A DNA stretch of 64,000 nt, from the NCBI GenBank assembly GCA_949752745.1, contig OX457028.1, forward strand, positions 9,073,389 to 9,137,388, read 5' to 3'. The notes under the pieces were generated by a model. That model was not told the DNA's origin. It did not search any database and saw only the letters and a list, made by a program, of their open reading frames with translations. The position numbers and the translations under genes were made by a program. The stretch is from Protula sp. h YS-2021. Lineage: Eukaryota > Annelida > Polychaeta > Sabellida > Serpulidae. Positions 38,001 through 49,990 of the stretch are shown in pieces. The stretch's first letter is position 1, and each line of letters starts with the position of its first letter.

Positions 38001-40754
38001 TGCATACTCGATAGAATTCCCTTGTCGTTCTTTCCTTTAGAATATATCGTATAGTCACATAAACCGGATAAACCCATAAATTCCTGTGAAGAAGAAGCTA
38101 TTCAATTAACCGGTTTCCACTACATTTCCATTTTGACGTTGTTGTTCGTGTTTGAAAGAGAAAGACTAGTAAACTTATAGAATGACATGTGTATAGTGTG
38201 CGCGCTAGCGTTCACACATATATATTTTTTCGGTTGGTTTTTCTTATTTACGCTAACTTGGCTGTACCTTCTTTCAGACAATTATTTCGTCCGACTGTAT
38301 AATCCGAGGCGACTTGGCTAATGTCCGTATCGGCCGGCACTGCGTCATCGGCAAGCGCTCGGTCATCCGCCCTCCTTTCAAGAAGTTCAGCAAAGGGTAA
38401 CGATATTTATTTTCTATTAGTTTTTTTTTTACCATCAGCTGATTGCGATACAGAAGTCGGAATCTGGCCGGGTCGTGTTATGTTTTGTTTGCTCTGGTCG
38501 CTCTAGTTTACTCCTGGTGTTGCTTCGTTATGTGGGTCTAGAAACTCGCGATCAGATGCTTTTTTCCGCGCTGTTTCCTCAAGAAACCTTCCCTGCTGCT
38601 TTATTTACGGGAGTGTTTGTCAGCTGAAGGTCAAGTCACACTTTGGAGGTAAAATCAAGGTATTTCAAAACTGTCCCCATTCTTTTTTTTTCATTTTGTT
38701 GTAGGTTGAAAAATAACCCAGTTAATTAAATGGACAGGGGATATGTTCAACTGTTTAAGTTATGCGGATTTTGCGACAAGAGCACTGAACACTGTAAATC
38801 CAGACATCAGTGAATCCGGCATATTGATTAGACGACCTCAGTAGATCCAGCGTAACAGTCCGCTGCCATGGAGGTCATTTATACGGGCAGATCGCTCAAT
38901 GCTACATGGTTGTCGTTGTCCCGTGGGTGGTCGGTTTGTGGAGGTTTTACTATATGTAGCTGTTTTTTCCCATTCCCGTGATTTTTATAATGTACGCAGT
39001 TAGCGGTACACCTTAAAACGCAGGTGACGGGGGTTAGCAGGCGTTGACCTTCGGTCCAATTAATTCAGCTCGGCGAATGCAGTGGGTTACATTTGCCTTT
39101 CAGGGAATTCTGAATGATGACCTGTTGTTGACTCTTTCAGCTGTCCATTTAAAACAAAACATGGTTGTTTACAGCGTGGCGTTCTTCCCGCTCCACATCG
39201 GCGATCACGTGTACATCGATGACGACACCGTGGTGAATGCTGCGCAGATCGGCTCCTACGTCCACATCGGCAAAAACTGCGTCATTGTAAGTGCTGGCTC
39301 ACCTCCTATTTCTTTCCAGTTTAACGACGCCACCAGTTTCCGAATGTTTCGAAACTAAGGAGCTGTCATCCACCATAACCGATTTTCAAAAAAAAAAAAA
39401 AAAAAGAAAAAAAAAAGAAAAGGTGTTCCGGAAGTTCTGACAACCCGGAAGTCGTTATGGCACTTCTTCCTTAACGGTTAGGTCACGTGCGTATTGGAAT
39501 ACAATGTTTCTTTTTGTAATTACAAGGGATTAATTTTCGGCTTAATATTCTATTCGCACATGCTTCGTAGATATTATGTAGTATGTTTTTGTTGCCGAAT
39601 TGTCCAGCATGTTGAATTTTATGATGACTGTGCGATCTATTTATATCATTATTACCCCCAACCGGGCCTTTAGCTCTTGAGGGGGCTATTGGTTTGGGTG
39701 TTGTCCGTCCATCCATCGTCGGTTGCTAGTCAATGTCCAATGATATTTGGTAACATATATGACCTGTCATAGCGGGAAGGTGCACTTTATTTGTAGTTTG
39801 ACCATGATCCAATGTCAAGGTCACAATGGCCGCCATCTTGTATTTTGAGTTCCGGCTGGGGGGCTGTGCTTTCTACGACAACTTGTTTATTTTCTGACTG
39901 ATTCCAGCGCGTTGGTTTTGTTTACAGGGCAGGCGGTGTGTGCTGAAGGACTGCTGTGCCATCGCCGATAACACGGTACTGCCGCGGAAACTGTTGTGCC
40001 CCCGTTCACTTTGTTTTCAGGATCTCCAGGTAAAGAAAAAAAAAACATTCGGAAAAAGTGAACAAAACGTCTTAATACGACGTCATGAAAAATGACCAGT
40101 GGCCACAGAAGTAGCTTAGGGTTGTAAAGCGAACAAATTCACAGAGATTAAGATGTCAGCAAGTAATTCGAGGGAGGAGGGCGATAACTTATAAATGTTG
40201 CATTTCAATCTCATTAGATATTTAAGATATGAAAGACTTTACCTAAACAGCTTCTTCGGCTTATTCTAACCTAATGACCGAAGACGCTAAATTGGGGCGA
40301 ACTGTTCAAGCGTTTATGCTTTTCTTGCGGGTTTCTTCTAATTCTTTTTTTGTTGATTTTTTTTAGTGTCTAATATTACAAAATTTAGAAATTTTAAAAC
40401 ATCGATTAAAAGAAAACAGTAGGCGAATTTCACAGCTGATTGGTTGAGATGTCGCTTCCGTCAGATAACACGTGCTGATTGGTTGATATGTCGCTTCCGC
40501 CACATAACACGTGGACAACCGGTCTAGGTCGTGTTGAGAAATTGATGCTGTGGGTCTTTTGGTGTAGTTTTTTACCACAAACCACACCGCAGATGTTGGG
40601 CTGTGGTTTGAAATGCAGCAATGATTTACTGTGGTTATTTTCAGGCTGTATCACGGGAGATTTGCCAGAATGTACACAAGACCTGATGATAGACGTTACA
40701 CGCAGTTACTATCAGCACTTCAGACCCGATCCATCCCAAACCAAGAAAAAGTAG
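29353..40754 (+). CDS. DCTN5: Dynactin subunit 5 (p25)
   Basis: p25 is a pointed-end subunit of dynactin that helps link dynein to cargo. Exons: 29353-29400 ([16 protein letters not shown]), 36835-36903 ([15 protein letters not shown]..), 38278-38396 ([19 protein letters not shown].. to FKKFSK), 39175-39286 ([20 protein letters not shown].. [13 protein letters not shown]), 39928-40029 ([19 protein letters not shown]..), 40645-40754 ([20 protein letters not shown], stop TAG). Phases agree throughout. The hexapeptide repeats form the left-handed beta-helix of the p25/p27 family. Predicted length is about 186 residues, close to the family. Exon 5 has a single-base frame break near 39983, just after NTVLP. 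The conserved sequence continues in another frame to the donor, so an assembly error is likelier than loss of this gene. Intron 1 is 7.4 kb and LINE-rich. Confidence 0.94.
29508..29600. repeat. ~48-bp direct duplication beside the LINE 5' end
   Basis: 'aatatttgtggacggtggta' plus 'aaaacattttactg' occurs at 29508 and again at 29556. The LINE-like coding sequence begins directly after the second copy. Confidence 0.6.
29591..32366 (+). mobile_element. 5'-truncated, degenerate non-LTR retrotransposon (jockey/CR1 group)
   Basis: Inserted in DCTN5 intron 1 in sense orientation. ORF 29655-30902 carries the C-terminal endonuclease part ([20 protein letters not shown]) and the start of the reverse transcriptase ([11 protein letters not shown]). 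After frame breaks near 30830 and in an A-run near 31025, 31149-31640 carries [11 protein letters not shown] and the FADDTNL catalytic motif. In the same frame after one stop, 31719-32108 carries the thumb and C-terminus ([16 protein letters not shown]). The 3' end has AATAAA and a short (CATT)n tail at 32335-32366, typical of CR1-like elements. The first half of the endonuclease is missing. Confidence 0.88.
32579..32645. repeat. (TA)n microsatellite
   Basis: About 60 bases of pure TA dinucleotides. Confidence 0.97.
33430..35085 (+). pseudogene. Broken L2/CR1-like LINE reverse transcriptase, split by later insertions
   Basis: 33440-33660 reads QMYADDLKL and [15 protein letters not shown], the YxDD region. 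After unrelated DNA and a MITE (34131-34324) the thumb resumes: [14 protein letters not shown] (34407 on) and [13 protein letters not shown]. After another break the tail reads [16 protein letters not shown] and [15 protein letters not shown] (ending about 34999). A GAT/ATG trinucleotide run (35050-35080) is probably the element's 3' microsatellite tail. Confidence 0.75.
34131..34324. mobile_element. Short MITE nested in the L2-like LINE remnant
   Basis: Terminal inverted repeats 'aggagtggtattctgct' (34131) and 'agcagaataccactcct' (34308-34324), extended by 'gtcctta'. Total is about 194 bp with an AT-rich core. It interrupts the reverse-transcriptase reading, so it is younger than that LINE copy. 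Confidence 0.75.
35400..35535. repeat. 'aatcctggaa' tandem-like repeat
   Basis: The words 'ccttgaaatcctgg', 'aatcctggaattcgg' and 'ggatcctggaaaatcctgga' recur in a 130-base stretch of DCTN5 intron 1. Confidence 0.6.
36040..36745. mobile_element. Fold-back element in DCTN5 intron 1
   Basis: C-rich left arm ('aggaccgaaccccc', 36040-36170) mirrors a G-rich right arm ('gggggttcagtcct' at about 36719-36732). Inside, 'gtgattacataaatgatct' (36390) faces 'agatcatttatgtaatcac' (36438), and 'ttgcaattattacttctatc' faces 'gataggagtattaactgcaa'. The centre is near 36420. It ends about 90 bases before DCTN5 exon 2. Confidence 0.7.
36930..37845. mobile_element. Fold-back repeat with ~40-bp subrepeats in DCTN5 intron 2
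   Basis: 'ggctactgcggcagaccact' (about 37149) is inverted as 'agtgatctgccgcagtagcc' (37732-37751). The outward words 'atgtacgaaagcc' (37131-37143) and 'ggctttcgtacaaat' (37757) are also inverted. The left arm has subrepeats of 'tgacagtagacatacaag' type. Confidence 0.65.
37381..37432. repeat. A-rich homopolymer
   Basis: About 50 bases of almost pure A inside the fold-back region. Confidence 0.9.
39655..39865. repeat. Dispersed repeat related to 1-460
   Basis: 'gggggctattggtttgggtg' and 'tgtccgtccatccat' resemble the first 45 bases of the window. It lies in DCTN5 intron 4. Confidence 0.5.
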
Positions 40755-41052
40755 TGCCCGTCAACAATTATTGAGGAAAAGTTATGGTGTAGGAATTTTT
40801 GTCAAGCTGTGTTGGACTTTATTTTTCTACATTCGCGTAGGAAAGTATGGATTGGGGGAGCCCGTAAAAAAAGCGCCCTTTCCGACCCTACGTAGGGCGG
40901 AAGGACCGCGGAGGGATATATCTTGCTTTCATGTGAAGAGAAAAAAGTGTTCTTTGTAGATGGAGATTGGTAATGTCTGTGAGAGTATACGTTACGGTTT
41001 TTGACCGCTTGTTTGAAAGAGGACGTTTGTTCCATGGCATGGCCGTGGTGTG
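40755..41052. other. DCTN5 3' flank
   Basis: No poly(A) hexamer close to the stop is convincing and no other gene is seen. Confidence 0.4.
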
Positions 41053-41333
41053 CAGGGTTGAGACTTCATAAAATTTTCTGGTCGCAATCCGGGCGACCAA
41101 CTTTAAAAAGTTAGTCACAAAGGTTAGTCGCCCGACGCAATTTTAGCAAAATTTGTCTAGCCCGCCTCACATGAAAAAACAACAAAATGGTGTTTAAAAT
41201 AATCAACAGCATTTAGATGAAAATATTCAGAAAAAAAGTTTGTCGCCACTTGGGCGACCAACTCGAAAAAGCTGGTCGCCCGAGCGAAAAGTTGGTCGAC
41301 ACGGGCGACCGCGAAATCTCAACCCTGGGTGTG
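41047..41333. mobile_element. MITE with 6-bp target duplication
   Basis: Direct repeats ggtgtg (41047-41052 and 41328-41333) flank a 275-bp unit. Its ends are inverted: 'cagggttgaga' at 41053 and 'tctcaaccctg' at 41317-41327. Inside are inverted 'ggtcgc..gggcgaccaact' words. Confidence 0.78.
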
Positions 41334-41551
41334 TCCATTGAGCTTCCCCCCCCCCCCCCCCCACGTGTCATGTCACGGCAACTGCTCTCAGCGACCCGGC
41401 CTGATGCTGACGTCTCTCTGACCAGTCGTCACGAAGTTGTCGTATTAAGGGTTAGCACTGCTTGGATCATTGAATCTAGTCATTAAGATTGACTATAACC
41501 ACACCTGGCTAAGCATTGTAGCTTTTGTTGAACATTTGGTATTTATTACAC

Positions 41552-41624
41552 GAGAGAGAGAGACAGAGAGAGAGAGGGAGAGAGAGAGAGGAGAGGGAGA
41601 GGGGATGGGAGAGAGAGAGAGAGG
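41552..41624. repeat. (GA)n microsatellite
   Basis: GA-rich run with few interruptions. Confidence 0.9.
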
Positions 41625-41796
41625 CTAAAAAATACTATGGCAAAACTCTTCCACCCGTGTGCTCGGGGACATATTTCAATGGTGGAATATCCGGTTACAG
41701 ATATTTTCTTATTTTTACCACACATTGATTAATGGTGTTCGGGAAAGTGGCTATGGTGTATAGGGTATTACAATGCGTGAGATTTCACGCTCCCAG

Positions 41797-42048
41797 GGCA
41801 CGTCATAATGCGGTCCGACGAGCATTGACACGTCATAATGCGGTCCGACGAGCATTGACACGTCATAATGCGGACCGCGCGCGCATTGACACGTCAAAAT
41901 GCGGACCGGGCGCGCATTGAAACGTCATAATGCGGACCGATCGCGCATTGGCAAGTCATAATGCAGTCCGACGAGCATTGACACGTCATACCGCGGATCG
42001 CGCATTGGCATTCATAATGCGGACCGGCGCGCATTGACACGTTGTATA
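41797..42048. repeat. ~30-bp minisatellite, about 8 copies
   Basis: Unit 'cacgtcataatgcggtccga' plus 'cgagcattga'. The first three copies are exact 30-mers; later ones diverge (cggaccgcgcgcg variants). Confidence 0.88.
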
Positions 42049-43090
42049 GTAAGTGTAAATTGGAAACAGTTGCCTTTTTAACATTTACGCGGCTGAATAT
42101 GGATTTGGATCGGTGGTGGACGCGTTTGTTTTTTGAGCAGCCGACATTGACGGGCTAGTCGACACCAGTCGCTTGCTTAATTTTTATCACACTATTTTAT
42201 AAAAGCCTTTTTAAAATAAAGTTATTCAGCCACAACACTGAGAAATCAAAATGCACCCGTCCTTTATGACTGTTCTGAAAGTAAGCCTCAGACTTCGTGC
42301 TATTTCGTGTCCCCAGTGAGCTTGACCTGTTCTGGGGTTAATTTACCTATAAATCTGTGTGCTGTTTCTGTCCAAATGGGCAGTGGCTCGTATTGGTGAG
42401 TGTATGCAGACATGCTTCTCTTGGTACTTGAGGGTTCTGTATTCTGACAATCCTCACCCTTTACATCTAATGTTTGGGCATTTGGTTCAATTTGGCCTGT
42501 ATAATCTGAAGCAGTGCTTTTTATGACCACGCCTTTGGCTGATGTTGGTCATGCAACTTTTCACTTTGACTGTTTATATCGGGTTTGGGTGGGTTGTGTG
42601 TCGGGCGGGGGGGGGGGGGGGGGGAAGGGGTGATCTTGTCAAGTTGTCCAGTGCACAGGTGTAGTTATTCTGCTGATCGGTGATCAGACCAGTTTCGTTC
42701 CCTCGTCGATAATTCGACACTGGGCCGCGTTATTCTCGTGATCTGTCAGTTCTTTGTTGTTGTTTTAATGTTGTGCGCCACAAGACTTGTTCATTGTGCC
42801 GGAACCATAGCATGTAATAAATATTGGAAAAATGAACAAAATATGTTGTTTTCGTACAGCCTCTGTGATTGGTTGCCTTTGTTGTGATTGGCTGTTGTTC
42901 CTCACTGCTCAACCAAGGGTTAAGTACTTCGGTTGAACAAAAAAACAAAAAAAACAAAAAACACCACAACCATGGTCATGATATTGTGTCATACAACAAC
43001 CATGACTTGACTTATGATCAAATTTAACTCTGACCAGATATGGGATACCGCATATTAAATAAAACATGTTCACCATACAAATGCTAAATG
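42049..43090. other. Intergenic, no gene seen
   Basis: A G run (42607-42625) and poly-A tracts. A minus-strand ORF at 42530-42300 has no motif I recognise and is not called. Confidence 0.5.
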
Positions 43091-43690
43091 TGGGTTAAAT
43101 TTTTAAAGTCCTTATGTGGTTGACTCTGTGGTTATGACTGGATATGACTGTGATTATGACTGTGGTTATGGTTGACTGTGTTGTTTATTTCCCACAGGGG
43201 AGAATATATGCGATCGACCGCGTATCGGTCGGTCTGTCATCAAGAGCTTGTTAACACGATAACTTAAAAACTGCTGCAAGAATGTTAATGAAACTTGGTA
43301 TATAACTTCTATTGTAACAAACACAGATCGGTGTTGTAAATGGGCCAGGTTCGTCCAAGGAAAATGGACCAGCTGGACTTAGAAAATGTCAGCTCTTGAT
43401 TGACTATTGATGGCCGTGTTCAACTGATGGGGGCCTGTGGGGAATATGTGGGCTGTGCACATTGCTCTAGTTATGACTGTGGTTATAACTTCGTGTTATA
43501 ACCGTGATTATGGTTGACTATGTGGTTATGTCTGTTGTTATTACTGTGTTTGTGATTGACTGGTTGTGACTGGTCGTGACTGTGGTTATGGTTGACTCTG
43601 TGGTTATGACTGTGGTTATAACTTTGTGGTTATGACTGTTTTTATGGTTGACTCTGTGGTTATGACTGTGGTTATGGTTGAATGTTTTAT
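43090..43690. repeat. Degenerate 'ggttatgactgt' minisatellite, interrupted by a MITE
   Basis: Units of 'gtggttatgactgtggttat' plus 'ggttgact' run from about 43110 to 43185 and resume at about 43470-43685. The MITE copy at 43188-43444 sits between the halves, as expected for insertion into a pre-existing array. Confidence 0.75.
43188..43444 (+). mobile_element. MITE-like repeat with cccaca/tgtgggg ends, copy 2
   Basis: Reverse complement of the copy at 24899-25183. Inverted ends are 'ttcccacagg' and 'cctgtggggaa'. Conserved internal words are 'cttgttaacacgataactta' and 'ggaaaatggaccagctgg'. Confidence 0.75.
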
Positions 43691-44109
43691 GACGTGTGTC
43701 AAGTGTGATTTAACAATGTATAAAATGCAATACAAATAATTGTACGAAACTACTAGAAACTATATAAAAATGGCAAGTATCTCGATAATCGGTTCGTTCT
43801 GCATACGGCGGAAACCGCTAGCTTCCGTGACACGCTGTCGTCACAACAAACACATTCTATCGATATTTGAACTCCAAGGGATCCAGTCACTGTGAAGAAG
43901 AATAACCAATAAAGTCACCCCCATCCTCTCCGCAAAGAAAAAAAAAACAAACAAAAATTATGCATCTTACAGTAAGACAGACTCGCGACCTGTGCAATTA
44001 TTTCATTTTTTATTTACTTGAAGTTTATGAAATTCCATTCATTTTTTTTAATTGCTCAAGAAGAACTATCCATTGTATCACACGTAAAGAGACTTTCATG
44101 GATCCTGTT

Positions 44110-47100
44110 TTATATTTTAAGTTTATAAAACTTAATGGCATTGTTCTTGAAGACCCCTTCCCGCTCTTGTGGAGTGAGGTGAGACAAGAGTTCGCTTGCC
44201 GTTTCATAGGTCCTCTTATAAGAGCTGTTGGCTAGAGTGCATACCGGCCAGTCACTGCCAAACATACACCTGTCCGGCGTGAATATATCCAGAATATACT
44301 GAAAATAAAAACGCATTTTGAGACATTTTCAACGCTTAGATCAAATAGAAAGTAAGATAAGGAATTAGTAGTCTCGAACACAGTATCATTTATGATGAAA
44401 GTGAAACCAACTGGAAAATTAAAGGAATGAAAAATTGCAACATCAAATGAATTAAACAATATTTCCTTCTCTACGACGCTAAACAAAACATTCGATCATA
44501 CAATGTGTAAAGGCGAATCCGGTTTTCTTGGGGGGGGGGGGGGGTGGTAATACACATTAAGGTGTTTAAAACAAGATACTTTATCGAAAAAAATGGTATT
44601 TTTTACGTTTTTTTTGCGTGCCTGTGTGTGAGGAGGGAGGGGGGAATATGACGTAGGAACCAGGTCCCTGGTCCCAACAAACCCGCTCGAACGGGAAACC
44701 GAATCCAGTTCGAACTGTGACAACTAAAGATTATTTAAACGACGCCTAAATTGTGAAATTACGCCGGAACCGATGTTCTGTTGAGGGGACATGCTGTGAT
44801 GTTGAGAGGACATGGTGTGATGTTGAGAGGACATGCTGTTATGTTGAGGGGACATGCTGTTATGTTGAGGGGACATGTTGTTATGTTGAGGGGACATGCT
44901 GTGATGTTGAGAGGACATGCTATGATGTTGAGAGGACATGCTGTGATGTTGAGAGGACATGCTGTTATGTTGAGGGGACATGTTGTTATGTTGAGGGGAC
45001 ATGCTGTGATGTTGAGGGGACATGTTGTTATGTTGAGGGGACATACTGTTATGTTGAGGGGACATGTTGTTATGTTGAGGGGACATACTGTTATGTTGAG
45101 GGGACATGCTGTTATGTTGAGGGGACATGTTGTTATGTTGAGGGGACATACTGTTATATTGAGGGGACATGCTGTTATATTGAGGGGACATACTGTTATG
45201 TTGAGGGACATGTTGTTATGTTGAGGGGACATGTTGTTATGTTGAGGGGACATGTTGTTATGTTGAGGGGACATGTTGTTATGTTGAGGGGACAGGCTGT
45301 GATGTCGCAGCGGAAATCAGTGATTCGGAGGCGAAAAAGCAAGTCAACAAACCCCAAGAAACTGCATCCCGTTGAGAAAGTATAAGACTCCCGCAACACC
45401 CCGCCCCTTGCCACACACACTAAAAGCCATTTCTCACATAGAAATTATACCAGGAATTACAGCACAGGAATTATTCGTCCATAAGACTTATACTAAAACA
45501 GCCACACGCCCCCTCTCCTCCCCATCACACGAAACAAGCACACGCACCGGTGTATTTGTCCCCACGTTATGTCACCTGGGCATATGGCCGCAGGTGATCA
45601 ACAGCCCCCTACCGCCTCCCCCCGCGCCACCGCTCCCTCCCCACCCCCGCCCCATCACACGAAGCAAGCACACATGTAGTCTTGGTAAATGCCTGCATGT
45701 TTGAGGCGATATTATGACACCTGGGCATATGGTCGCAGTTGATCTATAGTCCAACTATTCCAGTCTGCCTCAGTTACCATTCCGGATCTATAAATTAAAA
45801 TAGTTTAAAATTAAAATTTAAAATAAAATTAAAAATTGAAAAAAGTTCCCAGCGAACAGTAAAATTAAACACGCTGAATTGAAATGCACAAAATTACACC
45901 TTTACATTTAAGTAACTGAAAATTCAATTTTATTGAGTCTTTGTAAGTAAATACACCTTCTGACCTGTTATTTTTGAGCCCGACAGAAATTTTTTGACAT
46001 TGTGGGTCTTCTCATACCATTCGAATAAACATATAGGAATAAGTCATTTCCTGTAATACTGTTCTCACCTTTTAAAAAATCAAATTCCTATTTTGGACTT
46101 ACATAGTTAGCGAATTGTTGCATCCCATCACTTACATTTTGCAGAAGACGTTTTGGATATTTTGCAATCTCAGCCATGTCCTGTTTCCAGCCGTCCATTT
46201 CCCCGTCTTTAATATACGGCTTTCCCATGTGGTCCACGACGAAGCGCTGACTGCATAAATCACAGAGCAACAAAGTGACATTCACATCAGTGACGGGTAC
46301 AGGGGTGGGGGAAGACGGGCGGGGGGGGGGGGAGGGGGTGGGGGTTAATATACGGCTTCCAAATGTGGTCCACCACGAAACGCTGACTGCATATATCATA
46401 GAGCAACAAAGTGACATTCACATCAGTGACGGGTACAGGAGTGGGGGAAGACGGACGGGCGGGCGGGGGGGGGGGGGGGACGGGATGGGGGCTAATGTAC
46501 GGCTTCCCCATGTGGTCCACGAGGAAACGCTGACTGCATAAATCACATAGCAATAATACCACAGTGACATTCAATCAGTGACGGGTACAGGTGTTCATCA
46601 AGGGGGTGGGGGAAGACGGGCGGGCGGGGGGTGGGGGTTAATATACGTCTTTCCCATGATGTGGTCCACGACGAAGCGCTGACTGCATAAATCACAGAGC
46701 AACAATTCAAAGCTTACATTCACATTAGTGACCGATACAGGTGTTGATGAAGGGGATGGGGGAAGTCGGGCGGGGGGGGGGGCAGGGCGGCGGGAGTAGC
46801 GATGGTAGTGATGTGAGCCCTAACTCCCCGCCCCCCCCCCCACCCGTGGATCTATCACTGCACAGTACAAAAAAACACGTCGTTTCTAATGGCATGCGGA
46901 TGGACTTTGCCCTGCATAAATTATTTCGAATATTTTTTTGAACGGCGAATCTTGAAGATCTACTTACAGGATAAACAAAAATTCGACTAATATCTGAACC
47001 GACATTTAAACAAATTTTGCAAAAAAAAAAAAAAAAAAAAAAAGACTGGAAATTTTGTGAAATGTCCTTTGTGAAAATGAACTCCGGCTTAAGTTAGGCT

Positions 47101-49892
47101 GCCTGACTTAACCAAGCCTACATGGCTTAGTAAAGCCAGGCTGGGCTCAAGTCGCAGCACAAAAAGAGCACGAGCTGCAATGCCTTTGATCGTACTTGGG
47201 TGATGCCGACGCTAGGATCTTCGGTATGTGCTTCAGTTGATTCGGCCTGTGAATCAACAAAAGTAGTGCGTAAATAAAAAAAGAAAAAAGAAAAGGAAAC
47301 ATACGGAAATGAAAGCAATAAACTTGGGGATCGAAAATCTCCAAATGTAGTAACAATCTAATCACAAAGTGTGAGCGTTTTTTGTTAACGATTGTGTTGA
47401 AATTTTAGATGTCAATGAGCATATGGTAACAATGTAGTTCAGTAACAAATATGGTAAAACATATGGTAAACATCAGTATAACATATTTATGGTTGTGTAT
47501 CGTTGGCGAAGATATTTGCTGTTGCTTTGGCAATAATTAACACTTGACAAGCCTTTGGCTTGCAAGGGTTATATGAATTTGTGCGAGCAAAATTCGTCCT
47601 TTTTTTTTTCTTCTTGACACTTTTTCCGATTTTTTGTGTCTTCTTCTTCTCTGACACTATGGGCCCTACGACCATGAAACTTGGGACGTATGAAGAGCTT
47701 GATCTGAACATGTGCATGTCACTTTTTATTTTCGTCTTTGATTTCGTTTTCTTTGTTAAAACGCCATGTGAAAAGAGTGTATTTTTTGGAAATAAATGCG
47801 TAGCATTTAACGACAGCACAGAATACACATTTGTTTAGTGAGCTTTGTGCGAGCTCTCACTGATAACAAGGCGTATGTCTGATCAGTCAATAAAACTTTA
47901 AGTCAACAACAACCAAACACTACTCGGCTTATAAGACGTTTTCAAGCTGTGTTGTTTGCAATATATTATTCAAGAAATAACCCACTGAAGGAAGTATTTT
48001 TGCGTTTAATTTTTGTCAAGTGTTTAACATTTCGCTGGCGAAGTGAGGTTCTAGTTTCAGATGTATCGATCGTTACACCACAAAAATTGCATCGTGACTA
48101 ATGCGTAGCGGACATTGCATTATCAATACGAACTTAAAATGCCATTAAAGTATGCAGTAGGCCTTACGTAATCATGAAGTCGAAGGTCTTGTCGTGCTGC
48201 TCCAAAGTGTGTATGCCTCGGATCAGATTGTCGCGGCTTAGGAAGTCCACGTCATTGCTGTCATAAACACGACAGCCGACGAATGCCGGGTACGCACTCA
48301 ACGTGTCCAGCTGCTGTCGAAGAATCTAAACAAAAAAAAAAAAAAAATGAAAAGTGGTTGCCTTAATACACCACATATATAAGAACAATGTTTTTCTCTG
48401 CCTTGACACGTAGGGCACATTAGGACCACAGGGTGAGAACATTGTGAGTTCTGGTGCTTTTTTGAAGAATCCACATAAAGAACCAAAATGGCGGACCATT
48501 AAAGTTGATCTCTGCCAAGGGCCTCAACTATAAGAAAATGTATCATTTAACATCAAAGAGCTAATACCTCCTGATTCCACAAATCCAGTCCGGCGACCAC
48601 TCCTTTAATGTAGTCCGTCTTTTGGTTCAGTACCCATACTAAAAGATGAAGTTCACAAAGGTTTATATTAGCACAATGAGTGTTGTTAACACATTTGACT
48701 ACGCATTATGACATATACAACCTTTATCTCACTTGCAAATTTAGTTATCAATTGGGAATACTTTTGTAGTTATTCCGAAAGTGCCTTACTTTTTCTTTTT
48801 TTTTCTGTTTTTTTTTCACCCCTCATTTGATTGGTTTCCAGAAAGTGCCCCGGACTATTCTACGTACGCAGATGAAATTTGGCACGTAAGTATAGCGGAG
48901 TGATAAGATCTCACAGAAATCGCAAAAAGGTTTGACTTTAACCTTCAAGATCAAGGTCAACTTGAGGTCAAACGCCAATGTTTCTCAAAAATGATTTCCA
49001 GAAAATTCTTCCTGAACTAAGATAAGGTATCGCCGAAACCGCCAAACTTTGACCTTAACCTTTGAGTTATCACGAAGTACGGCTAGAAACAGAGCTAAAA
49101 TCCATGTTGAAACGCTTGTATGGTTTAGGTAGGGGTCAAAGGTCACATGATTTTTGTGTCTAGAGCACAGTTAGTAATGAGGCGATTTATCAGTTTGGGC
49201 CTAAATGACGTTATACAAAAGATAGCTCGGTGACATTGACCTGATGCATCAAGGTCAAGTTCGGAGCTGAACAGTATCTTGAAATTCCTCAGCGATTTTG
49301 AGCTATTTTCGACACTTTGGGCTTAAATCACACACTCCATGAGGGTTACTTCGGTGTCCTTGAACTGATCTGATAGGTTCAAGGTCGTCAAACCGGAAAT
49401 TGGTCATTATGTCGGAAATGGTTCGAGAGTTTGAGCTTATTTTGAACCCTTTGGGCCTAAAATAAGTTGCCTCGTTGATGATGGTCTGGTCTGTCAAGTT
49501 TAAGGTCACAAACAAAAAGTTGACCATTTTGTCGAAAACCGTGCGAATTTTTGAGCTCATTTCGACCCTTTTGGCTCAAAAGACAGTATAAAGAAGTTTT
49601 TCATTCAAGATTAAATTTCGAAACAGTAAATCTGCTATTGTGTTATACAGTATTAAAGTAACTGCAGTCTATATACTGTGTTGGAAAGGGAAAACCAGGT
49701 GATCTGTTTCGTATCCTTCAGTTTCAAGCCTCAAGCCATTTGATATCTATTTCTCGAAATTCATACACGGTGTAAGTTCTAAAGTTAGTTTGTTGTTTAT
49801 CTAAGTGGATCATTGCGCTATCTAGCGGAATTCAATCTGGTTGCTATTGCATCAAAATATAAGAGAGAGAGAGAGGGGGAGGGAGAAAGAGA

Positions 49893-49930
<38 letters not shown>

Positions 49931-49949
49931 AGAGAGAAAGAGAGAGAGA

Positions 49950-49990
<41 letters not shown>

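Noticed and set aside
42300..42530. 76-codon minus-strand ORF
   Set aside because: Composition is not obviously low-complexity, but no family, start context or splice partner is visible.
44752..45420. Overlapping 147-210 codon ORFs on both strands
   Set aside because: They are created by a 21-bp stop-free tandem repeat within an intron. No non-repetitive coding sequence flanks them.
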